Of a DNA stretch of 64,000 nt, positions 35,146 through 46,012 are shown piece after piece. The notes beneath the pieces are model-generated. The model did no database searches and was not told the DNA's origin. It saw nothing but the letters and a program-made list of their open reading frames with translations. The stretch's first letter is position 1; every line of letters begins with the position of its first letter. The translations under genes were made by a program, and so were the position numbers. The DNA is from Paragyromitra xinjiangensis. Taxonomy: Eukaryota > Ascomycota > Pezizomycetes > Pezizales > Discinaceae. The stretch is from NCBI GenBank assembly GCA_038503065.1, contig JBCAMK010000013.1, positions 1,240,001 to 1,304,000 on the forward strand, given 5' to 3'.

Positions 35146-36951
35146 TGTGCTAGTTGGTTTTTTGGGAGTTAAAAGTTATGGCGGGGACCAAAGACAAAAG
35201 AAGATCAGCTAAGATCCTGTGAGTCGAGAGCGAGGCTAGAGTTCTTTGAGTGCTGCGGAATGGATTCGAGAGGGGGTTCTTGCTCTACTTATACTCTACT
35301 GATGGCTCAACGCAGTGAAGCTATGCATATATCAACATAACTACAATTGGTAGAGATGCTGAACCCCTGTGATGCGGACTCTTCTGCTGAGTATTCTATG
35401 TCTTACTCCGGGCCGATTTTTGATGGGAAGTATCGTAGCCGTGTCGGCGATCGAAATATTGTGCACGTTCCCTTAAATGTTAACTGGCTAGGTGTACGAG
35501 CTGGTTGATTTTATTTTTGTGCGTGTTTTAGAGTATGATTTGCTGCGGAGTGCGTAGGTTTAGCAATTTCGTGCATGCTCCCCCGCAAAATATCAGTCTT
35601 ATAACAAAAGATTCCCACTCGTATTCATAGGAAAGAGTATGTAGTGTATAACTAAATGTTTAGTAATCTTCTTTGCCAACCTAGGGAGCTTCGAACTATT
35701 ATTTCATCTCGGGGTTCTAGCATCCAATTCGTGAACTATATCACTACTGCGGTATAACCTCAAAAATAAAGAATGGAGCCGGACCGAGAACCAGCGGAGA
35801 CGATTGTTCGGGTTGAAGTTGAAGTTTATTACTGGCTATATGAATCTCAACGTTTACTTAACCAGTCAGGACACAGCTTCTATCCCGTGGTCTCGGTCGT
35901 CGCTTCTGAGTTTATAACATCCGAAGCCTCAATGAGTTCTGAGACACGGGCATGGTACCCCACAAGTACCCCCTGAGATGTGGGACATGGGGCTTCGGGG
36001 ATCCTCCTAATCTGGCTGTGGCTCAGTCACTTTGCCCCAGGGGTTTGAGTGTCTCAGCCACTGGAGCCGTAGAGTTATCTTTTGTTTTTTAAGCACAACT
36101 CATTGAGTTTACGCCTTATCGAATCGTCAGAACCGGACTGCTGGTGCCGACTTCATCTTAAAGGGTCTAAGTTAGCGCTGAACGCCGATCAGTGACAGCT
36201 AAGCAAGCTGAAAAGCGAGTGATACTGCAGTTTCTGATAGGTCCGTCTATTTACAAAATGCAGACCCCTATCCACTCCTTTTTGACAGAAATAGTTCTAG
36301 AAATTTGGTAAGATGTGAACCGCTGCTATGAGAAGCTGTGTCTTACCTATGGGAGATGGTTTTAAGGGATTTCTACTGTCAAGTCTACCAGAATCGATAC
36401 GTTGACGTGCGAAAGGGTTAAAGATTGCGGCTCGGGTCTTACCTCAATACCAAAGGGGATTCGCTAGATTTAGAGTTGTAGCCGCTCTGGAAGGACAACA
36501 AACAGGGGCAAGGGTACGAGATGGCCTGGGTGACACAGCAGCTGCCGCGTTTTTTTTACTGTTTGGGTGGAATTAGTTGGGTTTTCTTTTTATTTCGTGT
36601 TTAGATATTTTTACAGAGCTGTGGGTTTATAGGCTAGCTGACCTTTCTTTGCGTCGTGAGGATGAATCTTTCTTAAGGCTTTGCTTAAGGTACATGTATA
36701 GGTAGCGATTGCTTCTTGATGAAATGAGATCAAAGGGAGCGATCGCAGGTAAAGCCGTGAGTACCTGGATACCTAGGGGTCATGGTTGATAAGACCGAAT
36801 ATTCGTAGGTTAGTATTTACAATTCTAAAGGTAAAGTATCCAAGTGCTACGTAATTACGGGTTATTAGTTTGGGTTCAAATTGTCGAAATCTCGTGAGTG
36901 ATATAGAGAGGCTTGGATCCGAAGGGCAAAAGTAGAACAAAAGAAAGAATT

Positions 36952-37045
36952 GGTCAAGGCAGGATTCGAACCTATGTTGGCTGGGTTCGTTATTTCACCG
37001 AATACTTCGGATCAGTATTGCCACTCCTACTCTACTTGGTTGAAT
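36952..37045 (-). tRNA. tRNA-like sequence or degenerate tRNA
   Basis: On the minus strand, GGTTCGAATCC (36972-36962) exactly matches the pol III B-box/T-arm consensus and is followed by TGCCTTGACC, which would be the 3' acceptor arm. Upstream there is GAGTAGGAGTGGC, a weak A-box-like match, and a CCGAA-GTA-TTCGG hairpin where an anticodon arm might lie. However, I cannot pair the full acceptor stem (only about four base pairs) and the anticodon loop lacks U33. It may be a decayed tRNA, a tRNA-derived element, or a tRNA fragment of organellar origin. Confidence 0.25.
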
Positions 37046-37159
37046 GCTTTGTTCAATTGTTTATAGACAGGTTTTTGGATTGAATAGGCGTGACCTTGTC
37101 CCTCAACTAGTATGCATCTAGTGTTAAGAACCTTATTAAGCCACGGTCAACATGTGAAA

Positions 37160-37265
37160 GTACTTGGGTAGAACCATAAGAACCGGGTGTAGCTTCGTAT
37201 GCTACGGAATAGCGCACAGATATCGTCACATAGAAAGCCACATCCCATGTTTTCTACCCAAGTAC
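37160..37265. repeat. 13-bp inverted repeat with ~80-base loop
   Basis: GTACTTGGGTAGA at 37160-37172 is the exact reverse complement of TCTACCCAAGTAC at 37253-37265. The interior is unremarkable. It could be the ends of a tiny MITE-like element or chance; no clear target-site duplication was seen. Confidence 0.5.
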
Positions 37266-38473
37266 GCATGCTAGAGCTAAAGCATTTGGATTTGATGGGG
37301 GCGTATGTTGGTGAACGTCCGTTCGTTCTCCTAATATTACAAGTAAAGTAGGAAGTTATAGCCTAAGCCTACTACCTCATTTATGTTTTTATTTTTTTAC
37401 GTCGCCGACTCCTATGATCATCGTAGTTGATAAGTTAGCTCACGCACTAGTCGACCCAGCGGCGATCACGGGAATCGGCAACAACAGAACCATCATAACA
37501 CGAATTTCGCTCAAAACCGACCTGCACGCTGAGTCTAGCTAACGCTGCTTTGTAAAATGAGCTGGAAATGTCTCAAGTACATGTAGTGCTGAGAGGTTTG
37601 TTAACAACAAGCTGGCGGATCCGATTTTGGTGTCCCTAACAACCGCCGATCTAGCTTGACCGTCCCTAAGGATCCTTTACGTTGAAACCCGAAGCTTTGG
37701 GCTTTTAAACACCGGTCGTAGAGGAGTTGTTGGTAGGAACTACATAGCGGTTGTGCAGGTGTGCAGATTCAGGCTCCTCTTTGTATGTTCTGGAGTGTGT
37801 TACCCACCTAGGGTTAGGGCCTGGGCACGTATGCCTAGAGGGGGTTTTTGGTCCCTTTCCTTGCTGCTGGTAGCGAAAGAATTGATTTTATACACAGCGA
37901 GTTCAGTTCACTCGCGTGTATGTAAGGGGTTTGGATGTGTTTTTTTATTGCTAGATCTAAGACTTTGAGCTTGGTATAAATTCTTATAGACTAATGATAT
38001 AAATCGTTAATACCTGCCACTTCATGTAGGTACAGACCGCATGTTCACCTACTGAGCTCAATCTTCTTTGATCCGTGGGTACCATATTGGCTAGTTATTC
38101 GCACTAGGACACTGGAGTAGGGGGTGGCGGGTCTTGGAATGGATTTTCATAAATTATAGCTGTTTATAGGTAGTAGCTGGTTGAGTTAATGTCTTACCTC
38201 AGCCTCAAGTTCAATCCAACGTACTGGCGTATGGTTAGATATCTGGTGTTGGTTACTTTGGTATGGTATAAAGTAGGTTCTGATATATAGGATCGTGGCA
38301 GAGGGTCGCGGATGCGTTGCTGCGAATTCTATCGGGCATCGTTGAGAATGGTTTGGCGGAGATGGCAAGTTCCGAGGTGGTGGGGCAACAACAACTCGGG
38401 ATCCCTGGACGTCGCATCACGAAGAGAAACCCACCAAACACTAAAGCGACCACCGTAAGAATCATCACCAGTC

Positions 38474-39844
38474 ATGTCCAAGAATTTCGAGCCCCTTAAG
38501 AATGACTTGCTGCTTCGAGCCGCGAGAGGTATACCTATTCCCGCTATCTTGCTATTGGAGTTGGTGAATCAGAGTTCCTAATGGTATGAGGTAGGGGAGA
38601 ATATCGAAAGACCACCCATGTGGGTGATGCGTCAAGGTGATTAACAATTCTCTCATCGCGAGTTGAAGATGGGAGCTTTAGATAGCGGATATTACTTCTG
38701 CATGTAGCGACACCGAGCTGACGAATTTAGGGTGGTCTCAAAGCTGGTCGCTACCTCCCAGGTAAGTTTCTTTCCCAATAGCCTCTGCAAATCCATCACT
38801 AACAAACTTTAGAGTACCATGAAGCTAAAGGCACTCGCGACTTCTTTGCCGTCTGTCGTGACCCTGAAATTGCCTCTACAATCACTCTTCAACCTGTTGA
38901 GCGTTATGCTGGCCTCCTTGACGCTGCTATAATCTTCTGCGATATCCTCGTGATCCCGCAAGCCCTCGGTATGGTCGTCGAAATGATCGACAAAAAAGGT
39001 CCACACTTCCCAGACCCTCTACGAATCCCGTCAGACATGGACAAACTACGCACAACCGTTGACGTGAAAGGAGAGCTCGGATACGTCTTCGACGCAATCA
39101 CCCTAACCCGCAAGAAGCTCGCTGGTCGTGTGCCACTGCTAGGCTTCGTTGGCGCGCCCTGGACGCTGATGAGCTACATGATTGAAGGCGGTGGTAGTAA
39201 AATGTTCATCCACGCGAAAACATGGATTTTCAAGTACCCGGAAACATCCAAGCAGCTGCTGGAAAGGATTACCGAAGTGTGTATCGAGTTTCTTGCCCAG
39301 CAGGTAGTCGCTGGAGCACAAATGATCCAAGTTTTTGATTCCTGGGCGGGCGAACTTACCCCGCATGACTTTGCGATCTTCTCACTGCCGTATCTGCGTG
39401 CTATTTCGAAACGCTTGCCGGAGCGGTTGAAGGAACTGGGACAGGAACCGGTGCCTATGACAGTGTTTGCAAAGGGAGCGTGGTATGCGTTCGATGAACT
39501 TTGTGGTTCAGGTTACCAGGTCGTAGGGCTAGATTGGCTCCATGATCCAGCGGAAGCATACAAAGTTGCAAATGGAAGGGTTACTCTACAGGGGAATTTC
39601 GATCCGAATATATTGTATGGAGGACGCGAAGCTATTACCCAGGCGGTAGAAAGGACGGTGCCGGGTTTTGGGGGTGGGAAGAAGGGATGGATTGTTAATC
39701 TTGGGCATGGTGAGTTTGGGTGATTTGTTTGGGGCTTTGAGAGAATTGGGCTAATAAGTCGCAGGAATCACGCCATTTGTGGATCCAGAGGATCTGAAGT
39801 GGTTTTTCGAGGAGTGTCATAGAGTTGGAACTCACGGAGCTTAG
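38474..39844 (+). CDS. HEM12: Uroporphyrinogen decarboxylase
   Basis: Cytosolic enzyme of haem biosynthesis that removes four carboxyl groups from uroporphyrinogen III to give coproporphyrinogen III. Five exons are reconstructed: 38474-38528, 38595-38636, 38744-38761, 38813-39709 and 39765-39844, giving 363 residues, the usual length. Hallmarks in order: [17 protein letters not shown] (substrate-binding Arg residues), [31 protein letters not shown] (catalytic Asp), [20 protein letters not shown] (active-site Tyr region), [19 protein letters not shown], and the terminal NLGHGITP. Exon 3 is only 18 nt and encodes the core of the AGRYLPE loop split across three exons. All four introns have GT..AG ends and exon phases agree. 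The start ATG gives [20 protein letters not shown], as in other fungi. Confidence 0.95.
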
Positions 39845-40038
39845 GCCATTTCTTGTGAGGAAGGTTAAGAATTTGTATATTCTACCAATTAAAAAAAAGG
39901 CTCTAGGCGTTTATCATCAGGAGAACGGACAATCAACTCAGAAAATCCCTTACTTGCTTCGTTTTGGTTTAATTCTTAAAGCCACAAATTATGGCTAACT
40001 ATCATCTAATTACACTCATATTCTAATAACACTAGCAT

Positions 40039-41219
40039 CTAGAACAAAGCCCTCTTCAACTTCAACCCTGCAATTTCAATTGCTCCCCTCGCAGCTGGTG
40101 TCGTAGAGAGCCCATTCAGCATTGCGAAATCATGTATCGTCCCCTCAGCCCTAAAAACCGTCGTGTTAGTCCCGGCGGCAGCCAAGTGTCGGGCAAACTG
40201 CTCTCCCTCCTCCCTCAACGGATCTACCTCTGCAACAATGACCAAGCTTTCCGGGAATCCCTCTAACTCCGCTTTGGTCGCCAACAACGGGCTCGCGAGA
40301 ATCTCAGTGCGTCTGGAAACATCCGGCGCCCATTCACCAATCATCCAAAGGATTGTAGCTCGGAGAAGCCCGGGGCCTTCCGCAAAGAGCGTGTAGGTGC
40401 GCGATTGTCGGCTGATATCGGCGACAGGGTAGAAGAAGACATTGTAGAGGGGGAGCGGGGTATGTCGTTCGAGAGAGAGGAGGTTTACAGCAGCGGCTAT
40501 GGCGCCTGTTTAGAATCGAAGACATTAGTATCCCCCTCTCATGTATTGATTATTGGGTTACTTACCTCCTGCACTGTCACCGGCGAAAGCAACTTTCTTA
40601 GAATCAAAGCCGTGGGCTTCTCCGTTTGCGTAAAGCCACTGGACGGCTGCATAGGCCTGTTCGATGGGTACCGGGTATTGTGCCTCTGGAGATGGTGTGT
40701 AGTAGATAAAGAAAACGCCTGCGCCTGACTCTTTAATAAGGTCTAAGACGAGCCGTCGGTGTGTGATAGGGCTTCCGAGGATCCATCCGCCGCCTGAGCA
40801 AAGAGTAGAGTTAGATGTAATTTCTACTCCCTAGATCAATTTGGAGGAGGGGATCGCTAACCATGTAAATATACTACGGCTGGCACTAATCCTTTGTTCC
40901 CCTTAGGTTTATAGATGTGGATATTAACACTCCCCGTTGGTCCAACGGGAATGTCGAAAGTCTCATAGTCAACGGAATCTAACGTGGGATTCGTGGATGC
41001 CTGGGCATTTTCAAGGAAGGCTCGGGCGTCAGGGATGGAGAGGGTATAGATTGGGGGGTTTCCGGCACCAGCATCAACGAAGGCTTGAGTGGTAGGGTCG
41101 AGAGGTGGGGTTGGGAAAGTCATGTTTTTGGTGTGATGGGTGGTGTTGTGTGGAAGTGATAATGAAGCAGGAATTAGGTATAGAAGAGATAAAAACAATG
41201 ATTTTGAGGGGAGAAGCAT
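40039..41219 (-). CDS. Secreted or membrane-targeted alpha/beta-hydrolase (HSL-type esterase/lipase)
   Basis: Three exons on the minus strand, 41219-40862, 40793-40566 and 40505-40039, give about 350 residues. The N-terminus MLLPSKSLFLSLLYLIPASLS is a signal peptide. The hormone-sensitive-lipase (group IV) signature is clear: oxyanion-hole HGGGW (spanning the first intron), then GDSAGG with the nucleophilic Ser (spanning the second intron). The acid Asp lies in EVDPLREEGE and the catalytic His in TIHDFAML near the C-terminus, so the triad is complete. Such enzymes hydrolyse short-chain esters or act on secondary metabolites; the natural substrate is not predictable. It converges tail-to-tail with HEM12, with about 190 bases between stops. 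Confidence 0.88.
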
Positions 41220-41783
41220 GTTTAGAGTGGAATTCGAAGGCTTTTATAGACTGTCAATTCGATCTTGAGTATGATTTGCTTTTTGACTGTGAAATTGGAA
41301 TTATTGGGACACCCTTTCGAAATATATATGGGTGCGTTTTTAAGATCATATTTTGGTGAACTGTGTATGTTTGGGCTTACTCGCTAAGTGATGCAGTACG
41401 TCATAGCGCAGATGCTGGATTGCTTGGGTAATTTTGTTGAGTTAGCTTTTAGTAATCCTGTCATTGCTTATCAAAGCCCCTGCTCCTGGGATGGTGCAAC
41501 ATGCCAATTGTGCAACCAAGCTTTGGATTACTGCTCCAACCGTTATTTGAAATTCGGAGATTTAGTGCTTAGGAGCCCGTGTAACTAAAGCCGCATGTTC
41601 CGTTGCCAGGATATATTCCTAATATCTCAATTGCTAGAAATTTACTCTAACTAGCATTGGTATCTACGCTCTAACTATTCGAGCAAAGGTATTGGTATCG
41701 ACAATGCTGCCACCATATCACAATTGACAGTACACAAGCCTAGACCAACTAGTGCCTGGCGATTTAGTCACCCTTCTACTTTG
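41220..41783. other. Short intergenic region between hydrolase and MSH1
   Basis: Promoter side of the hydrolase gene on the left and 3' UTR of MSH1 on the right. A 66-codon frame at 41388-41588 has no recognisable feature. Confidence 0.5.
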
Positions 41784-44700
41784 TTACTCATCAACCGGCT
41801 TTTCCGTCTCCCCTGTATTTGCAAGTGGGCTGTTAATATTATCTGCTGCAGCTTGTCTCGATAAAATTTCCTCCGCGACCCGAATAGTGCTTTCCGGAAT
41901 TCCTAAACGAATTGGTTATTGACAAACGCTTGGGGGTGGAATGGACGAAAGGAACAACAAAGCACCCGAACATCAGACTGCTTTGGGACTCGCACATACC
42001 TGCAAGCCTTGCCACCTTCAACGCGTGAGACCGTGTGTTGACTCCCTTGCGTAACTTATGGACGTAGGTGAAGGACCCATCGGGGGCTTCATCGAGATCA
42101 GTGCAGTAGCAACCTACATTGTCAAATCCTGCGACCATATCGCCAAGCTGATGGAAGTGGGTTGCAAAGAGTGCGCGTGAGCGATTGATAGTGTAGAGAT
42201 GATGCAAACAGGCGTAAGCTATGGCTAATCCGTCTACCGGAGTGGTTCCCCGCCCGACTTCATCCATGATAACCTAGAGGAGGCGAAATGAACGGTCAGT
42301 GAATTTGATCCTAGGGATCTAGAATTTCGTTCCCTCGGAGTGGGAAATCATACGAATGATCTCGGCGTGGCTTGCTTTAAAATCTGCGCAGTTTCTAGCA
42401 TCTCGACCATGAATGTAGACTGGTCTCGGAATAGGTTATCTGCAGATCCAACCTATTTATCGTTGTCAATTCCAAATGTTTGATGCTAAAGTGGAGCAAA
42501 GAGGAGTGGGGAAAAGGGAATACCCTGCTGAATATTCTGTCTACGATCCCAATCTCTGCATGTTCCGCTGGTACAAAGGAACCAATTTGTGCTAAAATTG
42601 AAATCAATGCGTTCTGCCTCAAAAACGTGCTTTTCCCGGCCATATTCGGTCTTCATCCTCTGACTGTTAGTAAAGATGAGGTCCAGAATAAATGGTACAG
42701 AAGACAAGAAAATTACCCGGTAACGAGCCATAGCCTCTCCTTATCGCCAACGAAGCAATCGTTCGGAGTGAATGTTCTTCCTTTCTCCTGTAGTCCAGCT
42801 TCAACCATCGAATGCCGTCCACCCACAACCTTATGCGCGACCCTATTAACAGTCAATATACTTTTTGGCCTTAGGAAGAAAGAGAAGCTTGGGGGCATGT
42901 AAGTACCCAAGGTTCAAGATAGGCCTGACAAGATCCTGTTCCTGTGCCAACGTAGCGAATGAACAGGCAACATCTAGTTGGTCCAAAACACTGGCGTTCC
43001 TGCGAAGTTTCACCAAAACTTTGATGACCTACTCCCGCGCAAAGGTTTATTAGTTGAAACGTTACTGGATATTGTGTAAGCTCAAAAGGAAGAAAGGTGA
43101 TAATGATTTACATCTTCACGAATACTCCTGAACACCTCTTGTTCTTCACCTCTGATCTGCTGCCTCATCAAGTCCATGTTGCATCCTAGTTCTGTCCACT
43201 CCTACAACTCATTCTATTAGTCTTAGGCATTACAGGGTATTCCTGCATTATCAGGCTTCTGGGAGCTGAGGTTTTATGGGATAATTACTGGCAGATGAAA
43301 AGACATCGTGCTCCTACTCGCGCTGACCGTTCTTGCACGATCTATCTTAGAAACCTTTAAACCCATGTCCTTCCCCTTGACATGACAGATGTGGCCCAAA
43401 CCAGGTGTCCATCTTAAGGACAACGATTGAGCTCCTAGAGAAATATATTAGCTGTTAATGGATAAAAGTCCAAAGAGGCTCCAGCAGAGAAGTAATTTTA
43501 AGAGAATCAATTAGAAGGTTAACGTTACCAAGGGTTGTTTGTAATCTCTCCTCGAGTTCATTCTTTTGCCGTTCTAATTTTTCTAGCCGTTTGTGAAGCG
43601 TTTGGAGCGTTCGTGATGCACTGAATTATCGCAAAGGATCTCTTCCTGGGGGAGAATAAATCTCTCCCAGGGACACATTGATGAATAAGCAATTCGCTCT
43701 CTTGAGATAAATTGGGACGAGATCAAAAAAATTTTATTATTCAACTTGCGAGGCTATGCATTCCAAACCTTTTTTGCATTATCCATGCTTCTTGTTTTTC
43801 TGCATCTTTTTGGCTGAGCATCCTACGCCTTTTCCCTGCCGTCACCGTCGCTGTCGATTTTCTGCTAGCTTTGGTTCGTGTCTTATTTTTTTTGCTTTCC
43901 TCATCTAGCTCGGTCACTTCCTGTGCCATTTGTACCATCTCCGCGACTTCGGATTCTTCTATTCTCTGTTTCTTCATTAGACCCTCTTCGTCAATGGATT
44001 TAGCGATTCTCTCTGCGAGCTCAAGTGGAACGTCGAGTTTCCTTAGCAAAGCCTCCATGCTCTCCCAGTGGTGGTGCGTAGAGTCAGTCTTATCACCACA
44101 GGTCTGGTTCTTTGATAGTAGTTCCGAGATCGCTCGTGTGACTTCAATGGTACGCGCGAGGGCAATTAAATCGTCAGCATTGCCCCTACCAAGTGAAAAC
44201 TTTTGCACAATTCTTTGAGAGTCGTGGCTTCTTTTCAATAAGCGTAAGACGTCTTCTCTTAAAGATATGTCGTAAAGAAACATTTCGACCAAGTTGAGTC
44301 TGCTATCGATTACGCTGACAAAGGTTACCGGAGAAGCTATTGTATAAGTATAAGTCAAACGGTTGATTCTATATAGAGGTAAAGATCTAATCTCGGGTGA
44401 CACATTCATAGAGCCGAAAAAGGTGATGGAGATGGTATTGAAATGACATACTTAGCCAATTAGCCAACAATCTAGCACCTGATTTAGTCACAGTTCTTTT
44501 GACGGTATGCAGTAAGCTTCCTTTCAATAGTCTCTCCCTCAGAGTGATTTTAATCTCTAGGTTCCTCATCGAGTTGGCATCAATCAACATGGTATCTTCG
44601 ATGGTCTTCCTTATTGGCGGCTGGAGCTTCATATGCATGCCTGGTAACCTGGCTTGGGCATAGTCTAGCAAAAGATTGCCCGCCTGGATTTCCTGCACAC

Positions 44701-45804
44701 TCAGGGATGCAACCGTATCTTCTGGAACGGAAGTTTCCAACATCCTTTTCCAATCAACTACTGAAGAAAGGGGAGTCGGATCTCCTGGCGCTGCCGATAC
44801 CGGGTGGTAGGTTATGAAATACCCGTCCTTCCGTAGGTCTTCTGATAGCTCTTTTTGCCCATCTTCGATTTCTGGATCTTTGGGACGGAGAACGACCTCG
44901 CGAGGGCCAATTCTAGCAATATCGCCGCTTAACATTCCGACCGTGCTTTCCTGTGTGAAGAAATCCCCAGTTGAAAGATCTAGCCAAGCAAGCCCTACCT
45001 CTGTACTCAATGATGATAATAGTGCCGGGGTCGGTGGTGATGCTACGGCGAGCAAGAAATTGTTCTCGTAGGGATTCATAAATTTCTCGTCGATTAAAGT
45101 TCCTGGTGTAATAATTCTCGAAACTCTCCTATCAAACATAAGACCACCTTTCTCTGGGTTATGATACTCCTCGCTAATGGCGACATAGCGACCAAGATCT
45201 TGGACGAGGATCTTCAGGAAGCGATCTAATTGGTAAAATGGAAAGCCTGCCTAAAGGACCCACCATTAATATGCTTTGTGGTATCTGAAATTGACTGAAC
45301 GGAGCCGATATGCCCAGCATGCCATACCATTGAAACACTGCCTGCACTGGTTCTCTTCCTTGCTACTTTTAGCCCTAACAATGGTCCCATCTCGTCTGCA
45401 TGCTCAAAATAGAGTTCGTAGAAACTTCCCACACGTGTCAATAGGATGCACTGTGAGAATCTTCGCATATTGTTCCTAGCTTGTTGGACCACGGTTGGGT
45501 ACTCCGCATCGTTGTCTGTAAGAGGTGGGAGTTCCTCTCCTCCACCTAGGGGCCCCTGCGGGAGTTCTCGCAGTTTCAAAGTTGATTTTCGTTTAGCGCC
45601 TCGTTGCCATAGTGCTTGTAGGTTTTGTGGAGTACTCAATTGCCATTGGTATATCGGCGATGGTGCTGATGCTCGGGTTTGGTTGAAGATAGAATGTCCA
45701 GCGCCAAGCAGGCCTGTGCGGGGACTGGCTTTGGACCCGTAGCAGTGAAAGTCCCGCGGGCGAAGATATAATCTTCGAGGCCGTGAGGCTATTGCCCAGC
45801 GCAT
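41784..45804 (-). CDS. MSH1: MSH1, mitochondrial MutS homologue
   Basis: MutS-family ATPase needed for mitochondrial DNA stability. I reconstruct twelve exons (ends high to low): 45804-45328, 45250-44452, 44336-43769, 43620-43529, 43434-43289, 43201-43112, 43028-42907, 42842-42717, 42650-42524, 42452-42354, 42273-42000, 41902-41784. Phases agree throughout and total 1012 residues. The N-terminus [19 protein letters not shown] is a mitochondrial presequence. Motifs: mismatch-recognition [11 protein letters not shown], the connector [16 protein letters not shown], core helices, Walker [10 protein letters not shown] (split by an intron after the first Gly codon begins), Walker [11 protein letters not shown] and FATHFHQL. 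A lysine-rich insert ([12 protein letters not shown]) occurs before the lever. It is far more intron-dense than its neighbours. Its start lies 208 bases from the end of the AAA ATPase gene, in tandem. Confidence 0.95.
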
Positions 45805-46012
45805 TTTTGGGTGTTGTTGTTTCCAGTGATCTTAACGACTTTCACGGATGGTAATTGTTGATGCGAGGTCAAGGATGAGCGACAAACCTAACCCTTAGGG
45901 GATTGAATTGCACTCGTTCTCACTCGCGGCAGAAAAAAAAGGATCTCTCGATTTTAGAATGATTCGGACCGGGTGCCCACCGGAAGTTTCTAGTGTCTCT
46001 ATTTGGCTAAGC

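Larger units (their letters stand above)
35146..38473. other. Gene-free 3.3-kb stretch
   Basis: I find no protein gene. It contains the promoter of the secreted protein on the left, TACATGTA at 36691-36698 and 37578-37585, a tRNA-like B box (36952-37045, listed separately), and a 13-bp inverted repeat at 37160-37172/37253-37265. The right end is the promoter of the HEM12 homologue. Confidence 0.5.

Noticed and set aside
35773..35976. Possible LTR or ORF in the gene-free region
   Set aside because: No TG..CA ends with a second copy, primer-binding site or coding motif could be found.
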